NCBI RefSeq assembly: GCF_036906915.1
Contig: NZ_JBAKHX010000032.1
Coordinates: 20,416 to 84,415, forward strand
Source: Phytohabitans sp036906915
Lineage (GTDB): Bacteria; Actinomycetota; Actinomycetes; Mycobacteriales; Micromonosporaceae
Length of the DNA stretch: 64,000 bases
Reading direction: 5' to 3'
Part shown: positions 16,520-25,068 of the stretch, piece by piece
How the letters are laid out: every line of letters starts with the position of its first letter
Numbering within the stretch: the first letter of the stretch is position 1
Notes under the pieces: generated by a model
The model's input: only the letters and a program-made list of their open reading frames with translations
Database searches by the model: none
Told to the model about the DNA's origin: nothing
Made by a program: the position numbers and the translations under genes

Positions 16520-17206
16520 TCACCCGATGATGAGGCTCATCGCCTCGGCGCGCGACTTCGCGTCGCACTTGAAGAGCCCGCGCACCGCTGACGTGATGGT
16601 CTTGCTGCCGGCCTTCTGGATGCCCCGCATCGCCATGCACATGTGCTCGCATTCCAGCACCGCGATGACTCCGCGCGGGTCGAGTTTGGCCATCAGCAGG
16701 TCGGCGACCTGGGCGGTGAGGCGCTCCTGCACCTGGGGACGGCGGGCGTAGACCTCGACCAGGCGCGCCAGCTTCGATAGGCCGGTGATGCGGCCGTGCT
16801 CGCCGGGGATGTACCCGATGTGCGCGACGCCCCGGAAGGGCAGCAGGTGGTGCTCGCAGAGGCTCATCACCTCGATGTCGCGCACCAGTACCAGCTCTTC
16901 GTGGTCGGCCTCGAACGAGGTGATGAGCACCTGTGCAGGGTCGACACGCAGCCCGGCGAACAGCTCTGCGTAGGCGCGCGCTACCCGGGCCGGGGTGCGG
17001 AGGAGCCCTTCGCGGTCGGGGTCTTCGCCGACCGCGATGAGGATCTCGCGAACCGCCTTTTCGATGCGGGCCAGGTCGACGGCCTGCTCGATCGGGGTGC
17101 CGGTCAGCTTGCCGTTGACCAGCCGTGCGGCGAGGTAGTCGAGGGCGTCGTCACGGTCGCCGTCCGGCTCCGTCGACGACGCCCCACCGAACGCCTCGGT
17201 GCTCAG
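16520..17206 (-). CDS. folE: GTP cyclohydrolase I
   Basis: FolE converts GTP to dihydroneopterin triphosphate, the first step of folate synthesis. The conserved core runs from ARIEKAVREILIAVGEDPDREGL through SLCEHHLLPFRG (zinc-binding Cys and His residues) to LECEHMCMAMRG. No ATG, GTG or TTG lies between the ftsH stop and the conserved core. The most economical start is a CTG at 17206 that overlaps the ftsH stop by four bases (CTGA), giving 228 residues. The open frame continues upstream inside ftsH as low-complexity sequence. FtsH-folE order is conserved in actinobacteria. Confidence 0.93.
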   Translation of the reverse strand: MSTEAFGGASSTEPDGDRDDALDYLAARLVNGKLTGTPIEQAVDLARIEKAVREILIAVGEDPDREGLLRTPARVARAYAELFAGLRVDPAQVLITSFEADHEELVLVRDIEVMSLCEHHLLPFRGVAHIGYIPGEHGRITGLSKLARLVEVYARRPQVQERLTAQVADLLMAKLDPRGVIAVLECEHMCMAMRGIQKAGSKTITSAVRGLFKCDAKSRAEAMSLIIG

Positions 17207-19221
17207 TGGACGCCGTCCGAGTTGGCTGACGATCCGCCGCCGACGGTCGCTTCGGCTCCGTCGGCACGGGCCTGCACCTGCAGCGCCTCCTTCTCGGCCG
17301 GCGTGAGCACCGGCGGCTCGGTGGAGGGCTGGCGCTTGCCGAAGCCGTTGTACGGCGCCATCGGCGGCCGCTTGACGACGCGGGCGCAGATGCGGGCCAT
17401 GTCGGTCTGGGAGATGGTCTCCTTCTCCATCAGCTCCAGCACGATGCTGTCGAGCACGTCCCGGTACTCGACCAGGATCTCCCACGCCTCGTCGTGCGCC
17501 AGCTCGATGAGCGCGCGCACCTCGCCGTCGATCTCGGCGGCGACCGAGTCGGAGTAGTCCCGCTCGTGCCCCATGGTGCGGCCGAGGAACGGCTCGTCGC
17601 CGCTGGTGCCGTACTTGACCGCACCGAGCTTGGAGCTCATGCCGTACTGGGTGATCATGGCCCGTGCGAGCGCGCTGGCCTTTTCGATGTCGTTGCCAGC
17701 GCCGGTGGTGGGCTCGTGGAAGACAAGCTCCTCGGCGGCCCGGCCACCCAGCGCGTACGCCAGCGTGTCGATCATCTCGGCGCGGGTCTGGGTGTACTTG
17801 TCTTCGGTCGGCAGGACCAGCGTGTGGCCGAGTGACCGTCCGCGGGACAGGATCGTCACCTTGTGCACCGGCGCGGAGTGCGGCAGCGCCCAGGCGACCA
17901 GCGCGTGGCCACCCTCGTGGTACGCGGTGATCTTCTTCTCGTGGTCGCTCATCACGCGGGTGCGCCGCTGTGGGCCGGCGACCACCCGGTCGATCGACTC
18001 TTCGAGGTTGTCGTTGGTGATCGCCCGCTTGTTGTGCCGGGCGGTCAGCAGCGCCGACTCGTTGATGACGTTGGCCAGGTCGGCGCCGGTGAAGCCGGGG
18101 GTGCGCCGGGCCACCGCGTCGAGGTCGACGTCGGGGGTGAACGGCTTGCCCTTGGCATGTACCCGGAGGATGGCCTTGCGGCCCTCCATGTCGGGGCTGT
18201 CGACGGCGATCTGGCGGTCGAAGCGGCCCGGGCGCAGCAGCGCCGGGTCGAGGATGTCCGGCCGGTTGGTGGCGGCGATCAGGATGACGCCGCCCTTGGT
18301 GTCGAAGCCGTCCATCTCGACGAGGAGCTGGTTGAGCGTCTGCTCGCGCTCGTCGTGGCCGCCGCCCATGCCGGCGCCGCGGTGCCGGCCGACCGCGTCG
18401 ATCTCGTCGACGAAGACGATGGCGGGCGCGTTGGCCTTGGCCTGCTCGAAGAGGTCACGGACCCGGGAGGCACCGACACCGACGAACATCTCGACGAAGT
18501 CGGAACCGGAGATCGAGTAAAACGGTACCCCTGCCTCGCCGGCGACCGCGCGAGCGAGCAGCGTCTTACCGGTGCCGGGCGGGCCGAAGAGCAGCACGCC
18601 CTTCGGGATCTTCGCGCCGAGCGCCTGGTACTTCGCCGGGTTCTGCAGGAAGTCCTTGATCTCGTGCAGCTCCTCGACGGCCTCGTCGGCCCCGGCCACG
18701 TCCGCGAAGGTGGTCTTCGGCGTGTCCTTGGTGATCATCTTCGCCTTGGACTTGCCGAAGTTGAGCACCCGGGAGCCGCCGCCCTGCATCTGCGACATGA
18801 ATAGCAGCAGCAGGATCACCAGCACCGCGATGGGCAGCAGGTTGACCAGCAGGGTGAGGAAGACGCTGTCTTCGGACACCTCGGCGTCGATCGGCCCGGT
18901 GATCCGCCCGGCGCTCTGCGCGTCCTGGACGTCACTCCAGACCTCGTCGCCCACCTCGTAGGGGAACTGCGCCTGGATCTTGTCGGTCTTGGTGTCGCCG
19001 AACTGCTCAGGGCCGGTCAGGTCGAACTGGAGCGTCTGCTCCTTGTCCTTGAAGACGACCTTTTTGATGTTGCCCTTGTTGTTGAGCTGGTCGAGCGCGA
19101 CCGAAGTATCGACCTTGTGGTAGCTCGGACCGCTGGTGAAGAAGGAGCTGAGCGCTATCGCTCCGATGATCACCAGGATGATCCAGACCACCGGGCGGCG
19201 GAAGAAACGCGTACGTTCCAT
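17203..19221 (-). CDS. ftsH: ATP-dependent zinc metalloprotease FtsH
   Basis: A membrane AAA+ protease that degrades damaged membrane proteins and regulators. The start at 19221 (MERTRFFRRPVVW) gives 672 residues, the normal size; the frame is open further upstream but that part is not protein-like. Membrane helices lie at about 10-28 and 115-135 around an extracytoplasmic domain. Walker A GPPGTGKT is near 212, Walker B IVFVDEIDAVG follows, and the zinc site HEGGH is near 434. The C-terminal tail after ICARVVKRPP is proline-rich. The gene is translationally coupled to folE. Confidence 0.97.
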   Translation of the reverse strand: MERTRFFRRPVVWIILVIIGAIALSSFFTSGPSYHKVDTSVALDQLNNKGNIKKVVFKDKEQTLQFDLTGPEQFGDTKTDKIQAQFPYEVGDEVWSDVQDAQSAGRITGPIDAEVSEDSVFLTLLVNLLPIAVLVILLLLFMSQMQGGGSRVLNFGKSKAKMITKDTPKTTFADVAGADEAVEELHEIKDFLQNPAKYQALGAKIPKGVLLFGPPGTGKTLLARAVAGEAGVPFYSISGSDFVEMFVGVGASRVRDLFEQAKANAPAIVFVDEIDAVGRHRGAGMGGGHDEREQTLNQLLVEMDGFDTKGGVILIAATNRPDILDPALLRPGRFDRQIAVDSPDMEGRKAILRVHAKGKPFTPDVDLDAVARRTPGFTGADLANVINESALLTARHNKRAITNDNLEESIDRVVAGPQRRTRVMSDHEKKITAYHEGGHALVAWALPHSAPVHKVTILSRGRSLGHTLVLPTEDKYTQTRAEMIDTLAYALGGRAAEELVFHEPTTGAGNDIEKASALARAMITQYGMSSKLGAVKYGTSGDEPFLGRTMGHERDYSDSVAAEIDGEVRALIELAHDEAWEILVEYRDVLDSIVLELMEKETISQTDMARICARVVKRPPMAPYNGFGKRQPSTEPPVLTPAEKEALQVQARADGAEATVGGGSSANSDGVH

Positions 19222-19446
19222 ACTGTTATCGAGCGCTGCGGCGCCCGGATCCTCCTGATCGACGTCCTGACCGTCTGGTTTGCCCGACAGACCATGCCAT
19301 CGGTCATTCGAAGGTACACCCCGCGTGGGTCCCTGCGGTCTCCGGATGCGGCAGCTCCCAGCTAATCCCGGCAAATAGGGCATCCTAGAAGGCGGGACGA
19401 CCACATCCGGGCAGGTCGCAGCGTTTTCTGAGAGTACGCTGTGGGT

Positions 19447-20022
19447 TCACGCGCGGGCATACACCTCGGGCTTGAGGACACCGACGTACGGCAGTTCCCG
19501 GTAGCGCTCGGCGAAGTCGAGCCCGTAACCGACGACGAACTCCTTCGGGATGTCGAATCCCACGTACTTCACCGGCACGGGCACCTTGACCGCCTCCGGC
19601 TTGCGAAACAGCGCCACCACCTCGACGCTGGTCGCCGACCGGGACTCCAGGTACTTGAGCAGCCACGAGAGCGTCAGGCCGGAGTCGACGATGTCTTCCA
19701 CGACGACAACGTGCCGGCCGGCGATGTCGCGGTCGAGGTCTTTGAGGATGCGCACTACCCCGGACGAGGTGGCGCCCTGGCCGTAGGAGGACACGGCCAT
19801 GAACTCCAACTCGATGGCCGGACCGTACCGGCCGAGCGCGCGGGCGAAGTCGGCCATGAACATGACCGCGCCCTTCAGCACGCAGACCAGCAGGAGCCCA
19901 CCCTCGACCGCGGCGTGGTCGGCGGACACCTGCTTGGCCAGTTCTTCGATCTTTTCGCGGATCTGCGCTTCGGTGATGATCACATGATCGATGTCGGCGT
20001 CGTACCAGGAGCCGTCAGCCAT
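19447..20022 (-). CDS. hpt: hypoxanthine phosphoribosyltransferase
   Basis: Salvages hypoxanthine and guanine with PRPP. The start at 20022 (MADGSWYDADIDHVII) gives 191 residues, the family length; the longer frame to 20361 is not credible and crosses a separate small gene. The PRPP-binding signature VVVVEDIVDSGLT is present near 112, and KPEAVKVPVPVKYVGFDIP and EFVVGYGLDFAERYR complete the base-binding hood. hpt next to ftsH and tilS is a widespread bacterial arrangement. A 225-base gap separates it from ftsH, so ftsH probably has its own promoter. Confidence 0.96.
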   Translation of the reverse strand: MADGSWYDADIDHVIITEAQIREKIEELAKQVSADHAAVEGGLLLVCVLKGAVMFMADFARALGRYGPAIELEFMAVSSYGQGATSSGVVRILKDLDRDIAGRHVVVVEDIVDSGLTLSWLLKYLESRSATSVEVVALFRKPEAVKVPVPVKYVGFDIPKEFVVGYGLDFAERYRELPYVGVLKPEVYARA

Positions 20023-20083
20023 GACATAAGCCTGCCGTACGCGGGTTACGGCACGTCGCCGGGGGCGGAAACTCAGACCCAGG

Positions 20084-20224
20084 TCAGGACAGTCGGGGGC
20101 GGGAGCGCCTCCGTCCGCCTTCGGACGGCTTCCAGTCGGCGGAGTCGCGGCTGTCCTGGGTCCAGCCGAAGCGCGACGCGAGGCCGAGGACGACAAAGAA
20201 GAGCAGGAGTACGAGGAGTTCCAT
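20084..20224 (-). CDS. 46-residue single-pass membrane protein
   Basis: An ATG at 20224, preceded by AAGAAGGT, opens a 46-codon frame ending in TGA at 20086-20084. The product starts with a continuous hydrophobic helix (MELLVLLLFFVVLGLA) followed by a polar, arginine-rich tail with a DSADWKPSEGGRRR stretch. This is the profile of a real small membrane protein rather than a random frame. It lies 61 bases upstream of hpt on the same strand and is probably co-transcribed. Function unknown. Confidence 0.65.
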   Translation of the reverse strand: MELLVLLLFFVVLGLASRFGWTQDSRDSADWKPSEGGRRRSRPRLS

Positions 20225-20381
20225 GGCGGCACAACCTTCTTGATCGGGTTCTCTTTTTGAGGTTCGCCGCCGGTGCGCACCGGACGTCTGTATCTAGTTT
20301 CCGCCGGGCTCCCCCGCACTGACAGTGGCAGAAATGCCATCACCCCTAAAAATCCTGCCAAGTCCGCGCTACGCTGGTGGC

Positions 20382-21335
20382 ATGCTTCACAACGTCGCCG
20401 TCATCGTGTTCGACGGGGTCGCCGCGTTCGAGCTCGGCGTGCTCTGCGAGGTCTTCGGCACCGACCGCACGGCCGACGGTTTCCCCAGTTACCGGTTCGA
20501 CCTGTGCAGCGCCGACGGCAAGCCGGTGCGCTGCAAGTCCGGCTTCGAGATCGCGCCCAGCGCCGACCTCACACCGGTTGAAGATGCCGACCTGGTCGCC
20601 GTCCCCGCGCACGCCGACGAATCCTTTGTGCCCGACTCGGTGCTGGAGGCGCTGAGGCGCGCCGCCGACCGCGGCGCGTACATCTTCAGCGTCTGCTCCG
20701 GTGCGTACGTGCTCGGCGATGCTGGCCTGCTCGACGGGCGCGAGTGCACCACCCACTGGAAGCACGTCGACGAGCTCCAGCAGCGGTTCCCAAAGGCGAA
20801 GGTGCACTGCGACGCGTTGTACATCCAGGACGGCAACCTGCTCACCAGCGCCGGCACGGCAGCTGGCATCGACGCTGCGCTGCACCTCGTGCGGCAGGAG
20901 CACGGCTCGGCGTTCGCCACCAAGCTCGCCCGGCGGATGGTCGTGCCGCCGCACCGCGACGGCGGCCAGGCCCAGTTCGTCGAGGCGCCGATGGCCAAGG
21001 CCCCCGACGCCCCCACGCTGGAGCCGGTGCTGGCCTGGCTGATCGGTAGCCTCGACAGGCCGGTGACAGTGGAGGAGATGGCGGCCCGCGCGCACATGGC
21101 ACCGCGTACGTTCGCCCGGCGGTTCCGTGCCGAGACCGGCACGACGCCACACGACTGGATCACCAATCAGCGCGTGCTGCTGGCTCGCCAGCTGCTCGAA
21201 GACACAGAGCTGAGCGTCGAGACGATAGCCACCCGAGCCGGTTTCGGCGACGCGGCCACGATGCGGCACCACTTCACCAAGCGCGTAAAGGCGACCCCGC
21301 AGGCATACCGCGCGACGTTCCGGGATAGGGCCTGA
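20382..21335 (+). CDS. GlxA-type transcriptional regulator (DJ-1/PfpI + AraC HTH)
   Basis: The start at 20382 (MLHNVAVIVFDGV) gives 317 residues, typical of the family. Residues 1-170 form a DJ-1/PfpI-like domain with the nucleophile elbow FSVCSGAYVLGDAG and the CTTHWKHVDEL segment. Residues 215-312 are an AraC/XylS helix-turn-helix pair (VTVEEMAARAHMAPRTFARR and LSVETIATRAGFGDAATMRH). Members bind DNA; the PfpI-like part probably senses a ligand and is not thought to be proteolytic. It ends exactly where the convergent gene begins. Targets are unknown. Confidence 0.92.
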   Translation: MLHNVAVIVFDGVAAFELGVLCEVFGTDRTADGFPSYRFDLCSADGKPVRCKSGFEIAPSADLTPVEDADLVAVPAHADESFVPDSVLEALRRAADRGAYIFSVCSGAYVLGDAGLLDGRECTTHWKHVDELQQRFPKAKVHCDALYIQDGNLLTSAGTAAGIDAALHLVRQEHGSAFATKLARRMVVPPHRDGGQAQFVEAPMAKAPDAPTLEPVLAWLIGSLDRPVTVEEMAARAHMAPRTFARRFRAETGTTPHDWITNQRVLLARQLLEDTELSVETIATRAGFGDAATMRHHFTKRVKATPQAYRATFRDRA

Positions 21336-22892
21336 TCAGTACCCGAGCGCGGAACCGTCGGCGCGCGGTTCCGACCCGGCCACGTAGCCGCCGTCCGGCA
21401 GGCGCCAGATCGCCTGCCCGTACCCGAACCCCGTCGGCTCGGGTTCGACGCGCACCTGGTGGCCGCGCGAGCGCAGCTCCTCCAGTACGGCGGGCCGGGC
21501 CAGCCCGTCCTCCACCAGTACAGTCCGGCCGGCCCGCCACTGCCAGCGCGGCTCGGCGAGGGCCGCCTGCGGATCCAGTCCACGGTCCACGGTGGACGAG
21601 ATCACCTGGAGGTGGCCCTGCGGCTGCATGTGCCCGCCCATCACCCCGAACGGCCCCACCGGCGCTTCGCCGCGCGTCAGGAACCCCGGGATGATCGTGT
21701 GGAAGGGCCGCTTGCCGGGGCCGACCGCATTGGGATGCCCCGGCTCCAGCCGGAATCCGACACCCCGGTTGTGCAGCCCGAACCCGAATCCGGGCAGCAC
21801 CACGTACGACCCGAAGCCCATGTAGTTCGACTGGATGAGGCTCACCATCATGCCGCCGGCGTCGGCGGCGCACAGGTAGACCGTGCCGCCCCGCACCGGC
21901 TCGCCGGGGCTGGGCACCGCCGCCCGCTCACCGATGAGAGCACGGCGGGAGGCCAGATACGCGGGCGAGAGAAGCGAGTCGGTCGGCACCGCCATCGCCG
22001 AAGGATCGGCCACGTACGCGAACGTGTCCGCGAACCCCAGCTTCATCGCCTCGATCTGCCAGTGCAGACGCTCGGCCAGGGGCATCGCGGCCAGATCGAC
22101 ACCGTCGAGCACGCCGAGGGCGAGGAGAGCGGCGACTCCCTGCCCGTTCGGCGGCAGCTCCCACACCTCGTGGCCCCGATAAGCCACGGACACCGGCTCC
22201 ACCCAGGTGGAGCCGTGCGCCGCCAGGTCCGCCGCGGTCAGCAATCCGCCTGTACTGCCAGAGTGCGCCGCCAGCGCGGACGCGATCTCGCCCAGGTAGA
22301 ACGCGTCCGCACGAGTATCGGCGATCAGCCGGAGTGCCCGTGCCGCACCGGGGTTACGCCAGCGCTCCCCCGCCGTGGGCGCGCGACCCGCGATGGTGAA
22401 CACCCGTCCCCACTCGTCGAACTCCGGCCCACGCAGGGCGGCGTGCTCGGCCACCGCCCTGGCCCAGGCCCGCGCCACCTCCGGCGAGACCGGATACCCG
22501 CTTTCGGCGTACTCGACCGCGTCGGCGAAGAGATCGGCGAACGGCAGGACGCCGAAGCGCTCGTGCAGGTCCCGCCAGCCGGCCGGCGCCCCGGGTACGG
22601 TCACCGGTAGCCAGCCGCGCTCTGGCATCCGCCCGCCCAGCCGGTCGAGCGTGAGCGCCGCCGGCGACCGGCCCGAGCCGTTGAGCCCGTGCAGCCGCTC
22701 GCCGTCCCACACGATCGCGAAGAGGTCCCCGCCGACGTCGTTCGACGTCGGCTGCACGACGGTCAGCGCTATCGCGGTGGCGAGCGCCGCGTCGACGGCG
22801 TTGCCGCCGCGGCGCAGCACCGCGAGACCAGCGCTGGCGGCGAGCGGCTGGCTGGTCGCGACCGCCCCGCGCGGAGCGAAGAGCGGCCTCAT
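21336..22892 (-). CDS. ggt: gamma-glutamyltransferase family Ntn-hydrolase
   Basis: A 518-residue protein (start ATG at 22892, overlapping the tilS stop as ATGA). The N-terminal half has the family motifs GLAVLRRGGNAVDAALATAI and QPTSNDVGGDLFAIVWDG. The processing/catalytic threonine is in RGGTVYLCAADAGGMMVSLI, where autoproteolysis would create the small subunit, followed by the G-F-G-LHNRGVGF segment. No signal peptide is visible, so the protein is probably cytoplasmic, unlike the secreted glutathione-cleaving enzymes. Substrate could be gamma-glutamyl or acyl compounds. Confidence 0.9.
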   Translation of the reverse strand: MRPLFAPRGAVATSQPLAASAGLAVLRRGGNAVDAALATAIALTVVQPTSNDVGGDLFAIVWDGERLHGLNGSGRSPAALTLDRLGGRMPERGWLPVTVPGAPAGWRDLHERFGVLPFADLFADAVEYAESGYPVSPEVARAWARAVAEHAALRGPEFDEWGRVFTIAGRAPTAGERWRNPGAARALRLIADTRADAFYLGEIASALAAHSGSTGGLLTAADLAAHGSTWVEPVSVAYRGHEVWELPPNGQGVAALLALGVLDGVDLAAMPLAERLHWQIEAMKLGFADTFAYVADPSAMAVPTDSLLSPAYLASRRALIGERAAVPSPGEPVRGGTVYLCAADAGGMMVSLIQSNYMGFGSYVVLPGFGFGLHNRGVGFRLEPGHPNAVGPGKRPFHTIIPGFLTRGEAPVGPFGVMGGHMQPQGHLQVISSTVDRGLDPQAALAEPRWQWRAGRTVLVEDGLARPAVLEELRSRGHQVRVEPEPTGFGYGQAIWRLPDGGYVAGSEPRADGSALGY

Positions 22893-23863
22893 GACGGCGG
22901 CGGAGCCAACAGGTGGTCGCCGGACCGGGACACCTCGATCCCGCCCGGCAGGTGCGTCGGGCCCTGCCCGCGCCACGCCGTCACCAGCGCGTCGAGGGCC
23001 GCCACGTGCCGATGGGAAAGCGCCGCTGGGCGGGCGCCCAGCTCGCGGGCCCAGGCGTGCAACACGCGGGTGCGCAGCGCGCGGGGCAGCTCCGCGAGGG
23101 CTGGCACGGAGAGCGACCCGTCCGGGGCACGGGCCGAGGCCAGTGCCGCGGTGGCGAGGGAGTCCAGCGCCGCGGTGTCGTCCGCGAGGAGCGTGGCGGT
23201 GCGCGCGAGGTTGCCGACGACGCCCGGGCCCAGAGCCGCCACGAGCGCGGGCAGTGCCCCGTGACGCACCCGGGACCGCGCGAAGCTGGGGTCCGCGTTG
23301 TGCGGGTCCTCCCACGGGCTGAGGCCGAGCGCCGCGCACGCCTTGCGGGTGTCCTCGCGCGACACGTCGAGCAGCGGGCGCAGCAGGGCCACCCCGCCCG
23401 CGTCGCGCCGCGCCGGCATCCCGGCCAGCCCGCGCGGGCCGGCGCCCCTGGCGAGCGCCAGCAGCACGGTCTCGGCCTGGTCGTCGCGGGTGTGCCCGAG
23501 CAGTACCGCCGCGGCGCCGTGCCGGGCGGCCGCGTCCAGCAGGGCCTCGTAGCGGGCTTCGCGGGCGGCCGCTTCGGGGCCTCCGGGGCGCCCCGACACC
23601 TCGACGGTGGCGACCTCAACCGGTGCCAGTCCGGCATCGCGCGCCCACGACGCCACCGCCGCCGCGCGCTCGGCCGAGCCGGGTTGCAGCCCGTGGTCGA
23701 CGGTCACCAGGCCGGCGCGTGGCGCGACGAAGGCGGTCGCCGCCGCCAGGGCCAGGGAATCGGCGCCGCCAGAGCACGCCACGAGCACGTGTCCGCGTAC
23801 ACCTCGCAAAGCTTGCCGGACCGCGACGCGGATCGCGGCGACCGGCGGCGCGAGAGCGGCCAC
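22889..23863 (-). CDS. tilS: tRNA(Ile)-lysidine synthetase
   Basis: TilS attaches lysine to C34 of the CAU-anticodon tRNA-Ile, an essential step for AUA decoding. The 324-residue protein has the PP-loop SGGADS at 31-36, LGHTRDDQAETVLLALARG, and the RHGALPALVAALGPGV helix. It represents the short actinobacterial form without long C-terminal domains. Translationally coupled to the downstream gamma-glutamyltransferase gene and 12 bases after the DUF2342 gene. Confidence 0.95.
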   Translation of the reverse strand: MAALAPPVAAIRVAVRQALRGVRGHVLVACSGGADSLALAAATAFVAPRAGLVTVDHGLQPGSAERAAAVASWARDAGLAPVEVATVEVSGRPGGPEAAAREARYEALLDAAARHGAAAVLLGHTRDDQAETVLLALARGAGPRGLAGMPARRDAGGVALLRPLLDVSREDTRKACAALGLSPWEDPHNADPSFARSRVRHGALPALVAALGPGVVGNLARTATLLADDTAALDSLATAALASARAPDGSLSVPALAELPRALRTRVLHAWARELGARPAALSHRHVAALDALVTAWRGQGPTHLPGGIEVSRSGDHLLAPPPS

Positions 23864-23875
23864 TGTTGTTGAGGG

Positions 23876-24928
23876 TCAGGCCGCGCCTGGGTGGACCCGC
23901 GCCACCCAGGCGTCGGGGTCGCCCAGCTCTTCCAGCCGGGGCAGGGTGAGCGGCGAGCTGAAGATCTTGTTGAAGCCTTCCATGCCGACCCGCTCGACCA
24001 CCCCGTGCACGAACTTGCGGCCCTCCGCGTACTGGCGCATCTTCACCTCGATGCCGAGCACCTTGCGGATCGCCTTTTCGAGCGGGTTGCCGGCCTCGCG
24101 GCGGCGGTTGAACTTGGCGCGGATCTGCTCGACGCTCGGGATCACCTCGGGGCCGACACCGTCCATCACGAACTCAGCGTGCCCCTCCAGCAGCGTCATC
24201 AGCGCGGTGAGCCGGTCGAGCACGGCACGCTGGCCGGGTGTCTGCACGAGGTCGAGCACGCTGAGGCGGCTGTCGGGGTCACGCACCGCCTCGGATAGCG
24301 TGGCGATGCTGCGGCGCACGCGTTCGAGGAAGTGCTCGCCGCCCGCCTGCGACGCGTCGACGAACGCCTGCACCTCACCCAGGAAGTGCCCGCGCATCCA
24401 CGGCACCGCCGCGAACTGCGTGCGGTGCGTCACCTCGTGCAGGCACACCCAGAGCCGGAAGTCACGGGGGTCGGCCTGGAGCTTGCGCTCGACCTCAACG
24501 ATGTTCGGCGCGACGAGCAGCAGCTGCCCCGGGTCGGACGAGAACACCTCGTACTGCCCGAGCACCCGCCCGGACAGGTATCCCAGCACGGTGCCCGCCT
24601 GCACCCCGGTGAAGCGCGAGCCGATCACGTCGGTGAACGCCCCCGGCTGCTTGTCACCGGCCAGCCGGTTTACCAGCGGGGTGACGACCTCACGAAGGCC
24701 CGCGATGTTGACGGCCGCCCAGTCCTTGCGGTCGACGATCCGCACCGGCGGGTGCGCGATCTGCGAACGCAGCCCCGTGTACTCCGCCACGTGCCCGGCC
24801 GCCTCGTCGGTAAGCCGCCGCAGGTCTGCAACGACGTCGCTGGCCTCGTCGTACGAGACCCGCGGCCCGGACTTGCTCAGCGCGCCAGCGGTAGCGGCGG
24901 CCAGATCCCAGTCCACGAACTGCGCCAT
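23876..24928 (-). CDS. DUF2342 zinc-dependent metalloprotease-like protein
   Basis: A 350-residue protein of the actinobacterial DUF2342 family (Rv3626c position, between tilS and the D,D-carboxypeptidase gene, as here). The HEVTH motif at 164-168 in LWVCLHEVTHRTQF is a zincin site. The C-terminal part (FNRRREAGNPLEKAIRKVLG; MRQYAEGRKFVHGVVERVGM) is conserved. The family has sometimes been annotated as coenzyme F420 biosynthesis-associated, without firm proof. ATG at 24928 is preferred over the GTG one codon upstream. Confidence 0.88.
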   Translation of the reverse strand: MAQFVDWDLAAATAGALSKSGPRVSYDEASDVVADLRRLTDEAAGHVAEYTGLRSQIAHPPVRIVDRKDWAAVNIAGLREVVTPLVNRLAGDKQPGAFTDVIGSRFTGVQAGTVLGYLSGRVLGQYEVFSSDPGQLLLVAPNIVEVERKLQADPRDFRLWVCLHEVTHRTQFAAVPWMRGHFLGEVQAFVDASQAGGEHFLERVRRSIATLSEAVRDPDSRLSVLDLVQTPGQRAVLDRLTALMTLLEGHAEFVMDGVGPEVIPSVEQIRAKFNRRREAGNPLEKAIRKVLGIEVKMRQYAEGRKFVHGVVERVGMEGFNKIFSSPLTLPRLEELGDPDAWVARVHPGAA

Positions 24929-24946
24929 CACCCCACCGTACCCGGG

Positions 24947-25068
24947 CTCTGCTAGTTGGCCCTCGCTCCGCTCGGGCGGCTCGCGCGCCCCGAAGGCCGC
25001 GGTTGGGCCGCCAGTCGCTCAGTCGCTATGCTCCCTCGCTTTGTGGCGGCCCAACCGCGGCCGCGCGC
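24947..25068. repeat. structured repeat element copy 2
   Basis: Fills the gap between dacB and the DUF2342 gene. It opens CTCTGCTAGTTGGC, then GCCC-TCGCTCCGCTC-GGGC. A perfect 19-base inverted repeat follows: GGCCGCGGTTGGGCCGCCA at 24995-25013 and its complement at 25044-25062. The 30-base loop shares its sequence with the element at 15459-15582, whereas the stem sequences differ. Confidence 0.8.
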
